A DNA stretch of 64,000 nucleotides from contig JAHLMK010000001.1 in the NCBI GenBank assembly GCA_019915135.1, positions 3,968,001 to 4,032,000 of the forward strand, given 5' to 3'. Position numbers and translations under genes: made by a program. Under the pieces are notes generated by a model that was not told the DNA's origin, did not search any database, and worked only from the letters and a program-made list of their open reading frames with translations. Within the stretch, counting starts at the first letter, position 1, and each line of letters opens with the position of its first letter. Of this stretch, positions 1 through 11,654 are shown piece by piece. The DNA comes from Strobilurus pachycystidiatus (taxonomy: Eukaryota > Basidiomycota > Agaricomycetes > Agaricales > Physalacriaceae).

Positions 1-772
1 ACGACGTACCTCAATCAAATGGAGAGGCGTCCTTTGGTGTCGCAATACGCTGCATGGGCCACACTCCAAGAAATCGCCACACGACCGACAACGGTGCATA
101 GACGTCGCGTCCGAGGCGGCAACACTGCAGTTGCTACAAGACGGAGCATGGACAACATCGCCAAGTCCATGCCGGCGCATCGCTTCCTCGTTCATGAGAT
201 CCTGCCACGGAAGCCACTCCTTCATAGGATGATCCTAGACCAGAAAAGTGAGCGAGTTTTACAGTACGCTGAAGACAGCCTACCGAGCTCGGGTACCGCT
301 TCCGCTTCAAAGAGTCTTCCTCCACCTCTTGATTGATTTCCCCCGAGTCGTCCAGGAAATTTATGGCAGGGCCGTCGAGGTCGTTTGGGTCATGCCCGCC
401 CAGAGTCGCGTCGAAGTCAGCGAAATCTCCCATCTCATCTGCGGGAACGGGCGAAGGGCTGCGATGGCGCCGAATGCGCTTTGTAGGACGATAGGAAACC
501 GTCTCCACGTCGCCAGTGGGAGCGACGTAATGGGCATGGTCAACGCTCTGGAGTTGCTGGGATGGACCGACGAAGGCCGCGTTTTGGAGGCTCTGATTCG
601 ATGGTCTACCCCTACGCCGAGGAGGGGCGGCGGCGATACTGGTGGAGCCGAACGTCGCCATTTCAAACTGGCGGCGGGCAGCGTACTCCTCGGCGGTGTG
701 TCGGCGTACATCCCAGGTGGTTCTGACCGAGCTCGACGACGCGGAGTGGCTGGGGTGCTGGGACTGGGACAT
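1..772 (-). CDS. KDZ transposase, N-terminal part (element A), runs off the left edge
   Basis: This is the start of a KDZ-family DNA transposase. Exon 1 is 772-284, a 49-nt GT-AG intron spans 283-235, exon 2 is 234-10 and a donor GTACGT follows at 9-4, so the rest lies outside the window. The first exon is Ser/Pro-rich with a basic patch (RRRGRPSNQ) and a KRIRRHRSP stretch, probably nuclear localisation. Exon 2 carries the tryptophan-rich segment MKEWLPWQDLM followed by a cysteine cluster (C-x2-C, RCRSCGD, C-x2-C, then PLHLIE) that matches exons 2 of the K1 and K2 transposases in this window. The cysteine cluster N-terminal to the catalytic core is typical of fungal KDZ proteins. The catalytic core cannot be seen here. 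The ATG at 772 was chosen because it opens the exon whose splicing keeps frame. Confidence 0.75.
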
Positions 773-919
773 GAGGGCAGTAACAACGCAAGATGGGCGG
801 CGTCAAAAGGCTTCGCCATACGAGTAGGTGTCACATTGTGATCAGGAGTAAAGAACGACTTGGTGATGACCGGTTGGCTTGATTGCTGACGGTAACGCTC
901 TGACTAACTAAGGTACCAT

Positions 920-1812
920 CTACCCGTCTCTATTAATCGGACATGCGTAGGCACGAAGAGCGTTCTTCATCGTCATCCACGGGATACCCTCCAACTGTAA
1001 AGCCGCCTTGAGCTGCTGGCGTTTACTCTGGTCATGGATCTCCAACGCCAGCGTGAGCAAATCGTCTACCGAATACACACCCATCTGCAAGAAACCCCCC
1101 TCAAGTTGGCTCATACAGAGCTCCGCGAGAAACTCTTTGACTTCGTCCCCCAGCTTCCTGGGATCCGCGGGCACGAGGAATTCTCCCTCCTTGGCCTCTT
1201 TCGCAGCGGCTGGGAATGCGAACGCTACGAGCACTCTAAGCTGACGGTCTTATATTGGACAACAGACGCGACTTACTGTGGTGTTTGACATGCGACCCAA
1301 GCATGTAGCCAGTACGAATCGGCCTGACCGCTCGAAGGCGCTCCTCAATAGCTCTAAACAACCTCGGTAAGTGCTATTATTAATGAGACAATCTTTGTAG
1401 AGGCTCACCGCTTGCTGGACATGGGACTGGCTGGCGTACGTGCAGGCGGCCTCGGTTGGATGAGTTTGACCTTTTTGCTGTGTGCGTTCCTAAGTTTTTC
1501 GGTGGCGGCCTTCTTGTTGACGAGTTTCTCGGTAGCGGGGTTCTTGTTGTCGCCGCTGCGGCCGAGAACGGACTCATTCCGCTTGTCACGAATCCTGGAG
1601 AGCAAAGACGGCACATCGACATAGGGAATTAGCTTCCGAGCCCCACTGGTCGGTTGGCGTGGCGCGGACGCCGTCTCGCTCCCAGAGGAGGGTGGAAACA
1701 TGAGGGGAAGAGCGTCGTCTGGCACAGACGACGCTCTATTTCTTGGAAATAGGTATATCCAATTTCCCTTTCTCGCGACAGGTCGCGACAGGTACGGTTT
1801 CCTGCTAACCAT
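920..1812 (-). CDS. SAM-like accessory protein of element A (B type)
   Basis: Probable two-exon gene. Exon 1 (1812-1409) is basic and Ser/Pro-rich; a donor GTGAG at 1408 and an acceptor TTAG ending at 1236 join it in frame to exon 2 (1235-920). The 173-nt intron is longer than its neighbours' and might hide another small exon. The C-terminal 80 residues (FLAELCMSQLEGGF, then YSVDDLLTLAL and LKAALQLEG) look like a helical SAM-type interaction domain. The third exon of the accessory gene next to the K1 and K2 transposases has a similar helical pattern (FLHDCGRL, MGCTNALALRIL). It lies directly upstream of the transposase on the same strand, the same relative place as those genes. Homology is by eye only, and the function is unknown. 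Confidence 0.42.
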
Positions 1813-1877
1813 TATAACCGGTACTCGTATGGTTGCTTATCACCACCCCCTAGAATCCTCCCTCGTTCCCAACCACG

Positions 1878-2178
1878 ATGACCTCAACCAATGCAGGCCA
1901 GCCAACTCCCAAGTCCACCTTGAACGGAAGTGCTCACACTTCCGAATGTACCGTGCGCTGGGATCTGATCAACACGTATAACCTCGCTCGCACGGATGGC
2001 GAGGGCATTGAGCGTGTCTGGTCTCTTGTCAATAGTACGTCCAGTCTCGATCTCAGTTCAGTTGGCGCGTAAGTATCTTACTGACTGTCGTGCAGAAGAT
2101 CCATCCATTGTTGTTTCATATGACATCGGCTGTTCGGGTGGTGAATTGGAGGAGGACAATGATAGCGCGAGTGCCTGA
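1878..2178 (+). CDS. Small KDZ-motif protein (C type) of element A
   Basis: Two exons, 1878-2034 and 2096-2178, give a 79-residue protein with a 61-nt intron (GTACGT...GCAG). It contains DGEGIERVWS, which matches the catalytic-glutamate motif of KDZ transposases (CGEGIERTWP in K1 and K2), and after the intron SYDIGCSGG, which resembles the second catalytic aspartate motif (SYDIVCQW). The order is reversed relative to a real transposase and no full RNase H-like fold could fit. Small genes at 18463-18814 and 29321-29713 share the SYDv-x-C half. It could be a decayed transposase piece or a real small regulator; the clean splice and open frame favour an expressed gene, weakly. Confidence 0.45.
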
Positions 2179-3102
2179 GGATGGTCGCAGGTTTAGGTGG
2201 AACGGAACTACGCCAAGTGAATCGCATTTGTACATTGCTGCATTCTTCCCCGCGGCTGGAATTACATCGTCACCGCTCGTTGAATTTTAGGTTAACGTTG
2301 TCCCCGCTCTTGTAAAACCTTGATTACTGTAGATGCGCCTAACTCGCGCGCCAATGCAAAACTGGGTCCATGCGCATAGAGAGTAGCTCCGCGTGGCTTA
2401 TTTCACATCATACTAATTAAGCACTACACATCGGGATGGAATCTAATCCCCAGAGCGGCATGCGCATCCAAGCCGTCCCTCCATGCTCGACGGAGGCAAA
2501 TATATCCATCAGCAAACTGGCCGTCTAGTCGACGGCGGCGCGGCGACGTTGAATACCCTCGAGGGACCCACTCGGCAAGTTACAGTAAAATCAAAAAAAT
2601 GTCTAACGCCACACACAACTCGTGCTCGAGTGCGGCAACCAGGGCGTCGTGAACAATCTCCACGCGGCGGCTGTGAAAGAAGTGAGCTTGCAGGTGGCGG
2701 GTAGGAACGTAGGTATGAGACATTCGGGCCGTACATTTGCAAAAGGAGACGGTGGCATAAATGTCTAGGGATCGAAATATTCCACGAGGTGATACCTGGC
2801 AAAATAAATGTCTAGGGAAAAAGCAGATCAGTGTGCGCCCGCGAGCCTCTCTACAATGGATGTATAATAGGAGAGATGAAATATCTGTAGCAGGACAAAG
2901 CGTACCCGATTGCAGGAGACGACGTTGAGACAGCTCAAGTCGTCCCGACCAAAATACAAAGTGTCTAGGGACGATCCGACCACTGCAGTGTGTCGGTCGT
3001 CAGCCAAATCTCTTACCGTGAACATCCATCCCGTCGGTGGAATCTGCAACAACGAGACCGAGTCCACCCTGTATCAACGCAGCCGTTGTCTGACCCGTGC
3101 AG
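2179..3102. other. Intergenic stretch with no supported gene
   Basis: No open frame with consistent splicing was found here. The octamer TCTAGGGA occurs three times (about 2765, 2813 and 2964), which may be chance or a short element-specific repeat. The 3' half presumably includes the promoter of the gene starting at 3103. Confidence 0.5.
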
Positions 3103-3803
3103 ATGGGCCGCAAGCCTCTTTATAAGACCGAAGAAGACCGCGAGTATGCTCGCAAGGAGTCGAAGCGTAAGCATTGGAACAAGTAAGTGTATCGATATAT
3201 AGTCAGATCCTGCAATGTACTGGGTGACTGACATTCTGATCAGAAAGCGAGAGCATTATAATGCCGTCGCCAGGCAGAAGTATGAGTTTCAGAAAGAGAG
3301 CGAGGTTGTCGGCGAAGGTTCGAGGCCAGCTAAGCAAGCCTCACTCGAGACTACGTAGGTATCTCCAGAAAGATCAAGCTCATCAAGTCTTTAACAAATC
3401 CTGCAGGATTCCAGAGAGCGAGGTAGCTCGTCAATACCGAAGACAGATGGCGATTTTGGCAGCCGAAGTACGAGTGCTAACGGACAATAATGTTCGTAGG
3501 TGGGCGGCGCGCTGGACTCGTTATGCACTCGATCATCCTGGGGACGAAACCCTACAGAAGCTGATGGAAGCCTGCAACACTGTCAGTAATATTTGGCAGC
3601 AAGGTATGGAGCTGTTAAGTTCAGCCCGAATGGATGGAGATCTACAAGATGTGCATGGGGGGGCAAGGAGTTTAGAAGACAGCGTGGATCGGCTCGAGAA
3701 CATCGTCGACTGTATCAAAGACGTGTTCACTCACTTCGCGACGGAGGATCTGCTGGAATGCAAGGAGGCTGGAACGCTTGTTTATCAATCATACGAAGCA
3801 TAA
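3103..3803 (+). CDS. MGRK-type KDZ accessory protein (F type) of element A
   Basis: Three exons, 3103-3182, 3244-3354 and 3407-3803, give 195 residues with every junction in frame. The N-terminus MGRKPLYKTEEDRE followed by a basic helix (KESKRKHWNKKREHYN) matches the start and three-exon layout of the genes at 31694-32369 and 46521-47201 (MGRRKIYDTPELKREAE, MGRKKLYETPELKREAE). The basic N-terminal helix suggests nucleic-acid binding. The long third exon is helical, with likely coiled coil, and has no catalytic motif I recognise. Its recurrence in all three KDZ elements of this window, always with other accessory genes, suggests a role in the element's life cycle. The exact function is unknown. 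Confidence 0.62.
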
Positions 3804-3844
3804 GTACACCATTCATATTGCGTGCCATAGATATAAACTTTGCG

Positions 3845-4749
3845 CTACATTCCAAGATCAACGTAGGAGCGTAGAATTCGTCCACGAGCCGCTCTGCTCC
3901 ACGCCTCCCGAGCGGCGTCACCATGGTGAAATGATTCGTACAAGCCACCGGGGACGCCCACACACTGCCAGGCCGCCTCGACACTGTGAGCACTCGTCAG
4001 TGAACTAACTCTTTCCGGCTTGAGAGGAAGCTTACTAGGTACCGTAGATGCCAGGATAGACCCCCACATAGACAACCCAATACCCCGTGGAGGTGGCTCC
4101 TTGTGAGATGGGGTTTGGCTGTAGATATTCCGGCGGCGCATGTGGACTGAAAGCCGCCAATGCGGGTGCGTATACATGCCTCGCTCTGTCTTCTGATCGC
4201 TCGATTAGGCCCTCGGTCACAGCGTACGCATGAGCGCTTATAGCCGCCAACCGGGACTTGAAACCCTGCGCGATATTCAGCGCAACGCCCTGAGTGTAGG
4301 CAGAGCAAGTTTCCCTGCGTATTCATGAGTCGCATTCATCACGTATGCGGGAAGTAACCGCTAAACTGGACTTACCAAGCTGCCACTACGCCGGTGTTGA
4401 GGCCAATAAAAACGACATAAGCATGGGCTTTGACGCGCTTCCGTTTCTCCCTGGTATGGACAGCCTCAACGTGTGAACCATCGCGGGCTTGCCTCGCCCC
4501 AGCGTGAGACCTAGGGGAAGCATGAGAGGGTGCAGGCACACGATGAGCTACAACTTTCCAATCCGATGTAAAGTGTATGCCGCGAGGCGAGTCGATGCGG
4601 TACAGAGTCCGATCGGGTTTCTCTCGCACCGACATGGCACACAGTGCATTGACGAGGTCGTCGACATTGTCAGTAGGCGAGGGATGAATGACGGTTGGCT
4701 CCTCTTCGTCATCAGAGTTGATCCAAATAATCGGGTACGGATCGGGCAT
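3845..4749 (-). CDS. Protein with two viroplasmin / RNase H1 N-domain-like repeats
   Basis: Three exons, 4749-4376, 4314-4036 and 3983-3845, splice in frame to 263 residues. After an acidic N-terminus (IIWINSDDEEE) and a basic linker come two copies of a pattern like the viroplasmin domain, also found at the N-terminus of eukaryotic RNase H1. The first is AYVVFIGLNTGVVAAW followed by a GF-x-S-x2-A segment. The second is YWVVYVGVYPGIYGT, then after an intron AAWQCVGVPGGLYESF and an AW-x-RA helix. In RNase H1 this small fold binds RNA-DNA hybrids. No nuclease domain follows, so this would be a binding protein. It ends 42 bp from the convergent gene at 3103-3803 and belongs to element A's cargo. 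The domain call is from motif spacing only. Confidence 0.55.
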
Positions 4750-4786
4750 GGACAAGGTAAGAGCAAGAGAGGCAGGCAACATATAT

Positions 4787-5625
4787 TTAGCGGCGCAGGT
4801 ACAACACAAGCACAGCCAAGAGTATCGGCACGACTACAATGACGGCCCCACCGAAGATAACCGTCCCGCTGCGGGCCGTTATCACAAGGTCACTAAAGCA
4901 AATACATGAAACGATAACCAAGTGTTGAGTGGAAGAGACGAACGGGTGGGATACACGCGGCTGGCGCACAATTACACGTCCTGCAGCGAGATGTTCGTTG
5001 AACATCTCGAGGGCGATATGCTGAGAGCCCTTCTTGACACTGTTTCCATCGCTGACACCGGTCGCAAGGGCGCGGCCTTGTTCACTGCGAGAGAAATGTT
5101 GGTAGAAGACGGATGAAAAGAAGGACGGACTCACGAATCCAGCACAATCCCAACCTTGCGTCCGATAGTCGTCACGTAGAAATGTACTTTTTTTCCATCG
5201 GCACGCAGAGGAATCAAAGTCGGCTGGAGGGGCTCTGCTGGGACGCTCTCGTATGTCAGACCCACGCGAAACGGATGTTCCTTGGGCACATAACGGTCTT
5301 GCGGGATCTCATGGTCGTAGACGTATCCGCTTGGAAAAAAGACGGCCTGATGCGATACATTGTATGTAGAGATGGCGGGCTCTGTAAACCAGAAGTGTCA
5401 GCATATCAGACCGCGCACTAGAGACGGCGAGGTTTACGCACCAGAGTCGGGAGCCATGTGTGTTCCGACGCCAGGTTGGTCGTCCTCGTCTTCGTCGTCC
5501 AGCTCAATCACCATCCTGTTGGAAGTCGGAGGGAGAAATGGCGCGGCAGATGGCGACAGGCGGGTCGAAGGAGGCGTCGCAACACCCGCAGCGACGGCTC
5601 CTTGGGCCTCCATATTGTCGTCCAT
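4787..5625 (-). CDS. Viroplasmin-like domain protein with C-terminal membrane helix
   Basis: Three exons, 5625-5442, 5381-5135 and 5084-4787, give 242 residues in frame. The first exon is low-complexity and acidic (ELDDEDEDDQ). Exons 2-3 hold FYVTTIGRKVGIVLDS, then ALATGVSD, a basic stretch and an ALEMFNEHLAAGRV helix, which is the viroplasmin / RNase H1 N-domain pattern (Y-V-x2-GR-x2-GI, then G-V, then A-x2-GRV). The last 25 residues (TVIFGGAVIVVVPILLAVLV and a basic LYLRR end) form one clear hydrophobic helix, so the protein looks tail-anchored. An extra intron near the 3' end could remove the helix; I saw no compelling splice pair. It starts 134 bp from the divergent gene at 5760, suggesting a shared promoter. 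Confidence 0.5.
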
Positions 5626-5759
5626 GAAGAATTGGAGAAAGGAAGAAAAGATAAGGTACGAATGTGAAATACTCTTCCCGGTGAATGCCGTGTATTGGCC
5701 GACCGCTTCGCCGCTCGCTCTGACCCACCAGTCTTTGTCCAACAAAACCTCCCGCGACT

Positions 5760-8700
5760 ATGGCTCGCAATGCTACCGCTGGAAAGAAACGGGCCAAAAA
5801 ACAGCGTTCCCGAATTGCGAAGCAGGAGCGTCGCAACGAGAAGGGGTGGATGGAGGGCGCTCGCGAGGCCCTGATGACCCCGTTGCTCCCTGCGTACTTC
5901 GACGCCGTTGAGCGCAGCTGGCAGGATGCTGCTGTGTCGATGAAAGCTATCCAGAACCAGTTCCATCAGGCATTTCCGTGGCCTATGCTTGACTGGCAGG
6001 AACCAGAGAAGGTAGCGCCTTACGACCCGAAGGCACCACCAGCCGACGATTCCACACTGACGCCGGAGGAGGTGGTGTCGAAAGGTCAGCATATCCAGCG
6101 CATGAACAAGGTACGTCGCCCTATAGATTCGCTGGCATGGAATGTCAATTTAATTGGTCAATAGCGCATCGCGGCTTGGTGTGCTTACCGTTTCAAGAAA
6201 GAGAGACGCCGGCGGAAGAAGTTGACTGGTATATCGACGGCGGACACCTTTGAAGAGTTGATGGCTTCCCTAGTCGGGGTAAAGCGACCCATTCGAGCTC
6301 GGTCAGCGGTTCAGCAATTCATGTGCGAGAGGAAGTCGGATATCGACAACGAGATAGCAAGGCGTTCGGGAGGCCTGGCTCCTGTCACTGGATTTCCGCC
6401 GCCCGCCGTGTTGGTCACCGCTACCGACTTGGATGGTCTCATCTCGCTGGGCGACGCGTCCGAGTCGTCCTCTAAACCCACCACATGTCCGCCACCGCCA
6501 GAGCTGTCTTCTGTGTCTATCCCCATCCCCGTGTTATCTGTACCTTCCTTGCCGGCGGAACCCTCGTCTACGGTTTCTCCTCCCTCTCAACCGCCTTCGG
6601 CAATGTCTTGCGCCGTTGCTGACACGTTGTCAGAGTCTGTCGTTCCACCACTAGTCGCAGGTGGGACAGTAAGCGCGGATACGCTGCCGAGTTCGTCCAC
6701 CCAGGCGTCGAAGGTCTCCGTCCTTGGCCAAAGCAAGAAAAAGGGCGGCGGCTGCATCAATCATCGGGAAGCAGTTGCTCGGTCGATGTATGAGCGCCTG
6801 GACAAGGAGACCCAAGCGGGATTTGCGCAACGGGCAAAGGATAAGGCTGCACTGGACCGGAAGGCGTACAACGAACACATAAAGGCAGGGCCATCCAAAG
6901 ATCCTGACGATATATCGAGGTAAATCTCAGCTGAAACCACAATGAAGAAAAGGCTCACGAGATCACAGCGCCGTTGACAACACTTTATCTTTCCTGAGCC
7001 GAATCAACCGCGGTGTAGAAGACCGCACCCAGACTATATGCTTCAGCATCCTCGCCGGACCCATGACCAAGTTCCAGGGCAACGCTGGGTCAATCATGTA
7101 AGTCACAGTGGTTCTATCTCGGAAAATCATGAATGACTAACGGTTCAATAGTGTGTCGACGAGGAAAAGCTTGGAGAGCACCCCGCGAACATTCCCCGAG
7201 TGGTGGGGAGAGAAGAAGATGACGGAGCTCATCGAAGATATCAAGACCTTCTCGATGTTGTGCATGACCGAGGCGCAGAAGGAGGCAGTAAAGCCGCGTG
7301 GGGATGGAGACCAGCACGGCGGCGAGCAGATGGCGGAGGGTCAGAAGGAGCTCCGCGCCGAAATGATGGATCCTTTACAGTCGGCGGAAGACGACGATTC
7401 TCTCTCATCGTCCGACGACGACGACGACGATGACGATGAGGATAGTGACGAAGAGGACGCGGAGGATGGCGAAGACGAAGTGCAGGAGAAGATGCGTAAG
7501 GGAAAGGCGAACGCTGAGGGTTGGAAAGAGAACGCGGGTCAGGCGAAGAAGAAAAGAGGCAGGGAAGCGGGCGGGGATGACAGTGGCCGTAAGACAAAGG
7601 CTGCAAGGATTGCCGGTGGAGGAAAACCGTCTCGGACAGCGCGGATAGCTAAGGCGCTGAAACGAGTCGATAGCGGGCTCTCCAGTCAGTCGCGCATGAA
7701 GGAAGCTATGCGGCTAGTGGATAGTGGTGCGATTGCCGACGACCAGGACGGACAAGTTCCGGCAGTGGCGACGAGGCCTAAACCGCGACCGAGGAAACTG
7801 GCGAAAGTCGATGAGGGAGAGAGCGAAGCAGATGCGATTGGTGGGGACACTGATGTGGACGACACGCCGGGCGACAAGAGTCCAGCCTTCAACCCGGTGA
7901 TCTGGGATATACCCCCGCCTCCCATTGCGGAAGTTGCTGGTCCGATGGATGAAAGCCTGCTGTTCGGCGCGCAGACGGATGTCACAATGGCGGGAATCGA
8001 GTTTGATGGTGGTGGCGGAGACGTCAACTTTGACCCCGGCGAGGACTTCTTTCGCGAAATGGAGCAGGCTTTCGGCGGACCGTTTGAGGCGGGTGCTACA
8101 GCGGCTCCGAGTGTACAGGCAGGTTCGCCTGGGTCGTCTTCCGACATGCTTCCTTCTAGCTCCCCGCCGTCCGATTCCTACATGTTCCCATCATCGACTG
8201 CTGATCCACCTGCCCTTCCCATGGAGATACAGGCAAGCGCCCCTCCGGACACTGTCGTCCCACGATCCGGCGTTGATGGCGGCAACTTGACGCATTTGAT
8301 TGGTACGCTCGACGCGCCCTGGTTGAAGGACCCCATGGTAGAATTCTGCAAGGTTCCCGGCGCCGAGGGTTTAGAGGAGATCCTGCGTCTGTTGATCGAC
8401 ATTGAGCGTAAGCATAACGTCAACATAGGAGGGCGGAAGGGCCTTACCTCGAAGTATCGTCCGGCAGAGTTGTCGAAGTGGTTGGGCCAGGGACGAACGC
8501 GTGGCGCACGCCTAACTATACGTAATGTGGCGAGCTTTTCGACGGCGTGGTGGCTATGGTGGGATAGCATGCAACCCGCTTGGCGAAGGAAGGGCGGTGA
8601 CGGCGATTGGGTCAGACAGGGCTATGGTAAAGGGTGGGGCTGCTTGGAGATACCGGGCCAGAATGGACTTCTGTCGGTTGTCGCGACGTTGTCGTGGTGG

Positions 8701-8808
8701 TTGGAGGCGTCGCCGGGCAGGGAGGATGGACTCATGAAAGCGCTCATAGACGTAGTGTGGGTTATGAAAGGTGTCTTGATGGCGGTCGAGAGTCAAGGTA
8801 GCGAATAG
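5760..8808 (+). CDS. HMG-box-like KDZ accessory protein (G type) of element A
   Basis: Four exons, 5760-6110, 6165-6919, 6969-7097 and 7152-8808, give 963 residues. The N-terminus is very basic (KKRAKKQRSR). An HMG-box-like segment lies in exon 2, with SAVQQFMCERKSDID early and AVARSMYERLDKETQAGF later. A long acidic and Ser-rich linker with an Asp run follows (around 7390-7480), then a conserved C-terminal domain rich in tryptophan (TAWWLWWDSMQPAWRRKG, then GCLEIPGQNGLLSVVA). The G genes of K1 and K2 end the same way (FWPWWASLQPTWRQV, then GKLRTSGINGYLSVLA). It probably binds DNA in the nucleus and may help transposition. The start ATG lies in a 134-bp bidirectional gap opposite the gene ending at 5625. 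Confidence 0.62.
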
Positions 8809-9598
8809 GATAACGGCATCTAGTACGTACGTTTCTGATTGATTGGGTATGTGACGACGTGTCTTGCATGTACTCAGTATTTACATGCAATGCATCTCGT
8901 CGTTGATTTTTCCCACATTAAGAAACGTCTGAATATGGATGATCATTGGCAAGTTCGTCGGGTGTCAGCGTCGATTTCGCTAAGTTGAACCTCCACGTGA
9001 TCGGGAATGTCGGACCGATACTGACTTGGGCAGTTTGTTCGATAGCTCCTCCCCGGGAAGTAGACGGTTGCCTGCGGAGCTGATGCAGACGTGCTAGTGC
9101 ATCGAGCAGGAGAGCGTCACTACAATTCAGAGAGTCTGGTATTGGACCTAGACCCATTCAGGGAACGTTACCGTGGCGGGATTTATGGAAGGTACAGGAA
9201 GGGGAAGGGGAAGATTTATATAGATTGAGAATATAAATGCATGCTACGACACGTCACATATTACGGGTATAGTCAAGTGCAGGCCTAGCGGGAGCGGATC
9301 CAGGCAGCAAGCCAGTAGCGGGAGCGGGGCGGGGTGGCGCATAGCGTGTGCCGGAGTGCCGATGCCATTGATCCCCCCCAATCCATCGGCCCAACGGCAA
9401 GGAGCGCGGTAGGCACAGAATCAAGCCGTTTTGGGGCGAGCTGGGCGGGCGCGCGGAAAGGGCGCCCAGCCACGTGGACCCAAGCTGAACGGACCACGCG
9501 GGGCAGGTGGGCACCTTAGGTAAGCCCCCGTTGTAACGAGCCGCTTTCCTTAATTTCCATCCGTTGCAACGGTTTTCTTTTGTCTAGGTTTTACAGCT
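8809..9598. other. Region between element A and the NACHT-WD40 gene
   Basis: No supported gene. A minus-strand open frame at 9157-8918 (79 codons) has ordinary composition but no recognised motif. A purine-rich run with TATA-like sequence lies at 9186-9240, and 9255-9500 is GC-rich. The right end of element A should lie here, but the subterminal repeats of K1 and K2 are absent, so it cannot be placed. The stretch may also contain the promoter and an unrecognised first exon of the NACHT-WD40 gene, since TTTTACAG just before 9599 could be an acceptor. Confidence 0.4.
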
Positions 9599-10727
9599 AT
9601 GGCTCACATCCGGGAAATCAAGAAAATCTTTGATGTTCTGGATGAAAGCACGAAGAACTTCCAAGTGTGTATCTTTTTTGCCTACCCATTCATGCAAACC
9701 TGAATTCTCAACAATCAGTTGGCCCTTTTGCTGAGTATTGACCGCAATGTCACCGCCGTTGTCTCCTCCATCGAGCAACACCGCCTCGAGAGCCTGCCTC
9801 GGTCACGCCAGGCCCCCTATGATGCTGATGTCAACTCCAAAGGAGTCAGTGTTACACGTGAAGAGTGCACTCCGGAGACGCGTGTCCAGATCATCAGGCG
9901 TCTGCTTGAGTGGGCACAGAATCCATCCTCGGATTCTTTGGCATCCATATACTGGCTGAACGGTGCAGCCGGGACAGGAAAGTCTACCATTGCATACTCG
10001 GTGTGCAAGGCTCTTGATGATCCCACGGGCATCCTTGCCGCTTCCTTCTTTTGCTCTCGACAACTTGCAGTGTTGAGAGAGCGAAAGTACATCGTTCCCT
10101 CCATTGCATATCAGCTAGCTCGTCATTCAGGCTCCTTTGCCACCGCCCTTCTCAAGGCAAACTTGGATTCTGCCGAATCCTCCTCCTCCTCTAAACAGAT
10201 GAAGGATCTGCTTGTCAAAGCATGGCAGGAATCAATCAGCAACCGCCTTGGGTGCCCCGCTTATGTCATTGTTGTTGATGCCTTGGATGAAGTGTAGGGT
10301 GGCTGGGATTTTCTAAATGAGTTGATCTCTACCATTGAGGCTGGTCATTTGACCGGACTCAAATTCCTCATCACAAGTCGGCGTGATCCACAGTTGGTTG
10401 AACGGTGTATTGCACTGACATCTGACTTTGTCTGCCATCTTGAAGAAGTGACCAGACATGATGTTCAACATGACATTTTCACATTTCTGTCTGTTTCTCT
10501 TCCCAATCTTTGTAGTACATCTCAACTTGAGATCTTAGCACAGCGTGCTGATAGTCTCTTCATTTATGCAGCTACTGCAGTCAGGTTTATCTCACATGGT
10601 CATGCTCACGCTCAAGAGCGTTTGAGACGGCTAAATAGTTTATTACAGACTTGGCCCTCACGTTCTGAAAGTGTTGAGGCACTACCAGTGGATGAACTGT
10701 ACACTCAAGTGTTGAAAGATGTCTTTG
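9599..10727 (+). pseudogene. NACHT-WD40 (NWD) gene, 5' piece: NACHT NTPase part
   Basis: First of three pieces of one STAND NTPase gene. Exon 1 is 9599-9664; exon 2 begins at 9719. It shows a Walker A motif GAAGTGKST (about 9961), the SFFCSR block typical of fungal NACHT domains (about 10045) and a Walker B region VIVVDALDEV (about 10267). An in-frame TAG at 10295-10297 immediately follows Walker B, and the frame continues past it (ITSRRD at about 10371). The coding frame is then broken at 10727 by LTR-II; joining 10727 to 55077 (one copy of CTTTG) restores it. Such proteins are thought to act in innate or heterokaryon-incompatibility signalling. This copy cannot make full protein without readthrough and excision. 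Confidence 0.85.
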
Positions 10728-11654
10728 TGTTATGATCTTGGCCCGGATGTCCGACAGGCACAAGGCCTCGCCATCCTCCTGGTTCCCGAAAGGTCGTCTA
10801 AAACCCCTTGGGGCGCTCGAGGAGCGCACCTGCGGGCGAAATCTGTATCTTGTTCCACCACGAACTCCGTTCACGGATATCACCTCCGCGGAAGCACCGT
10901 CTTCCTCCCTCCCCCTGCAACGTACCATTGGATACGACCTTACGAGAAGCCAGCGTAATCAAGTTGCGGACTCTCTCTGTCATTTCGACACCTCAGGGAA
11001 ACCCTAGCGAACTAAGTAACATGCGCGCCCACATCCGGATCACTCGGTCCGACTACAGGGAAGTCCGAAGGAACACTCTCGCCACATCACCTATCGAACT
11101 CGCTCGTACAAGTCTAGACTCAGTAGGGCGGTCGACCGCCGTAGGAGAAAGGCGCGCCCGACCGTCTCCGCTCGGCCGAGGACCTTTCCCGATCGCCCGC
11201 CCCTCGCACAACTATGTTCACGAGGGCTCTCTCCTCTGGTAGAGCTGGCTGGCGCTTCTTGAGAAGAAGCACCACGCGCTCCCATGATACCGCCCGCCCT
11301 ATCGCGCCCATCGCCATCGATTCCGCCTCACGACCGCATGGGTGGATCCCGCCGCTGATCGGCATCGACTCCCGCCGCGTCGGCTGACAACCCGCCATCG
11401 CCGGACAGGCCTGGGTCGTTTACGCTTTTAGCCGGAACCTTGAAGAAGGTTCTCGATGTTTGGAGAATGAGTCAGGAGCGCCCTTTTGGGTAGATGACGG
11501 GACAGCGCGGTCCCGCCGCCCGACGTATAAATACAGCGCTATCATACTTGTAAAACCTTAGAGTGGACTTTACGTTTAACCATCCCGTTCTTCGTCCTCG
11601 TCCCCGTCTCCTCATCCAAACCGACCGTCCTCTTAGGTATCGACCGGGTCGATC

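Noticed and set aside
1..9200. A TET/JBP dioxygenase, which often accompanies fungal KDZ elements
   Set aside because: I looked for the H-x-D ... H iron-binding pattern with a downstream Arg in all three KDZ elements and found none.
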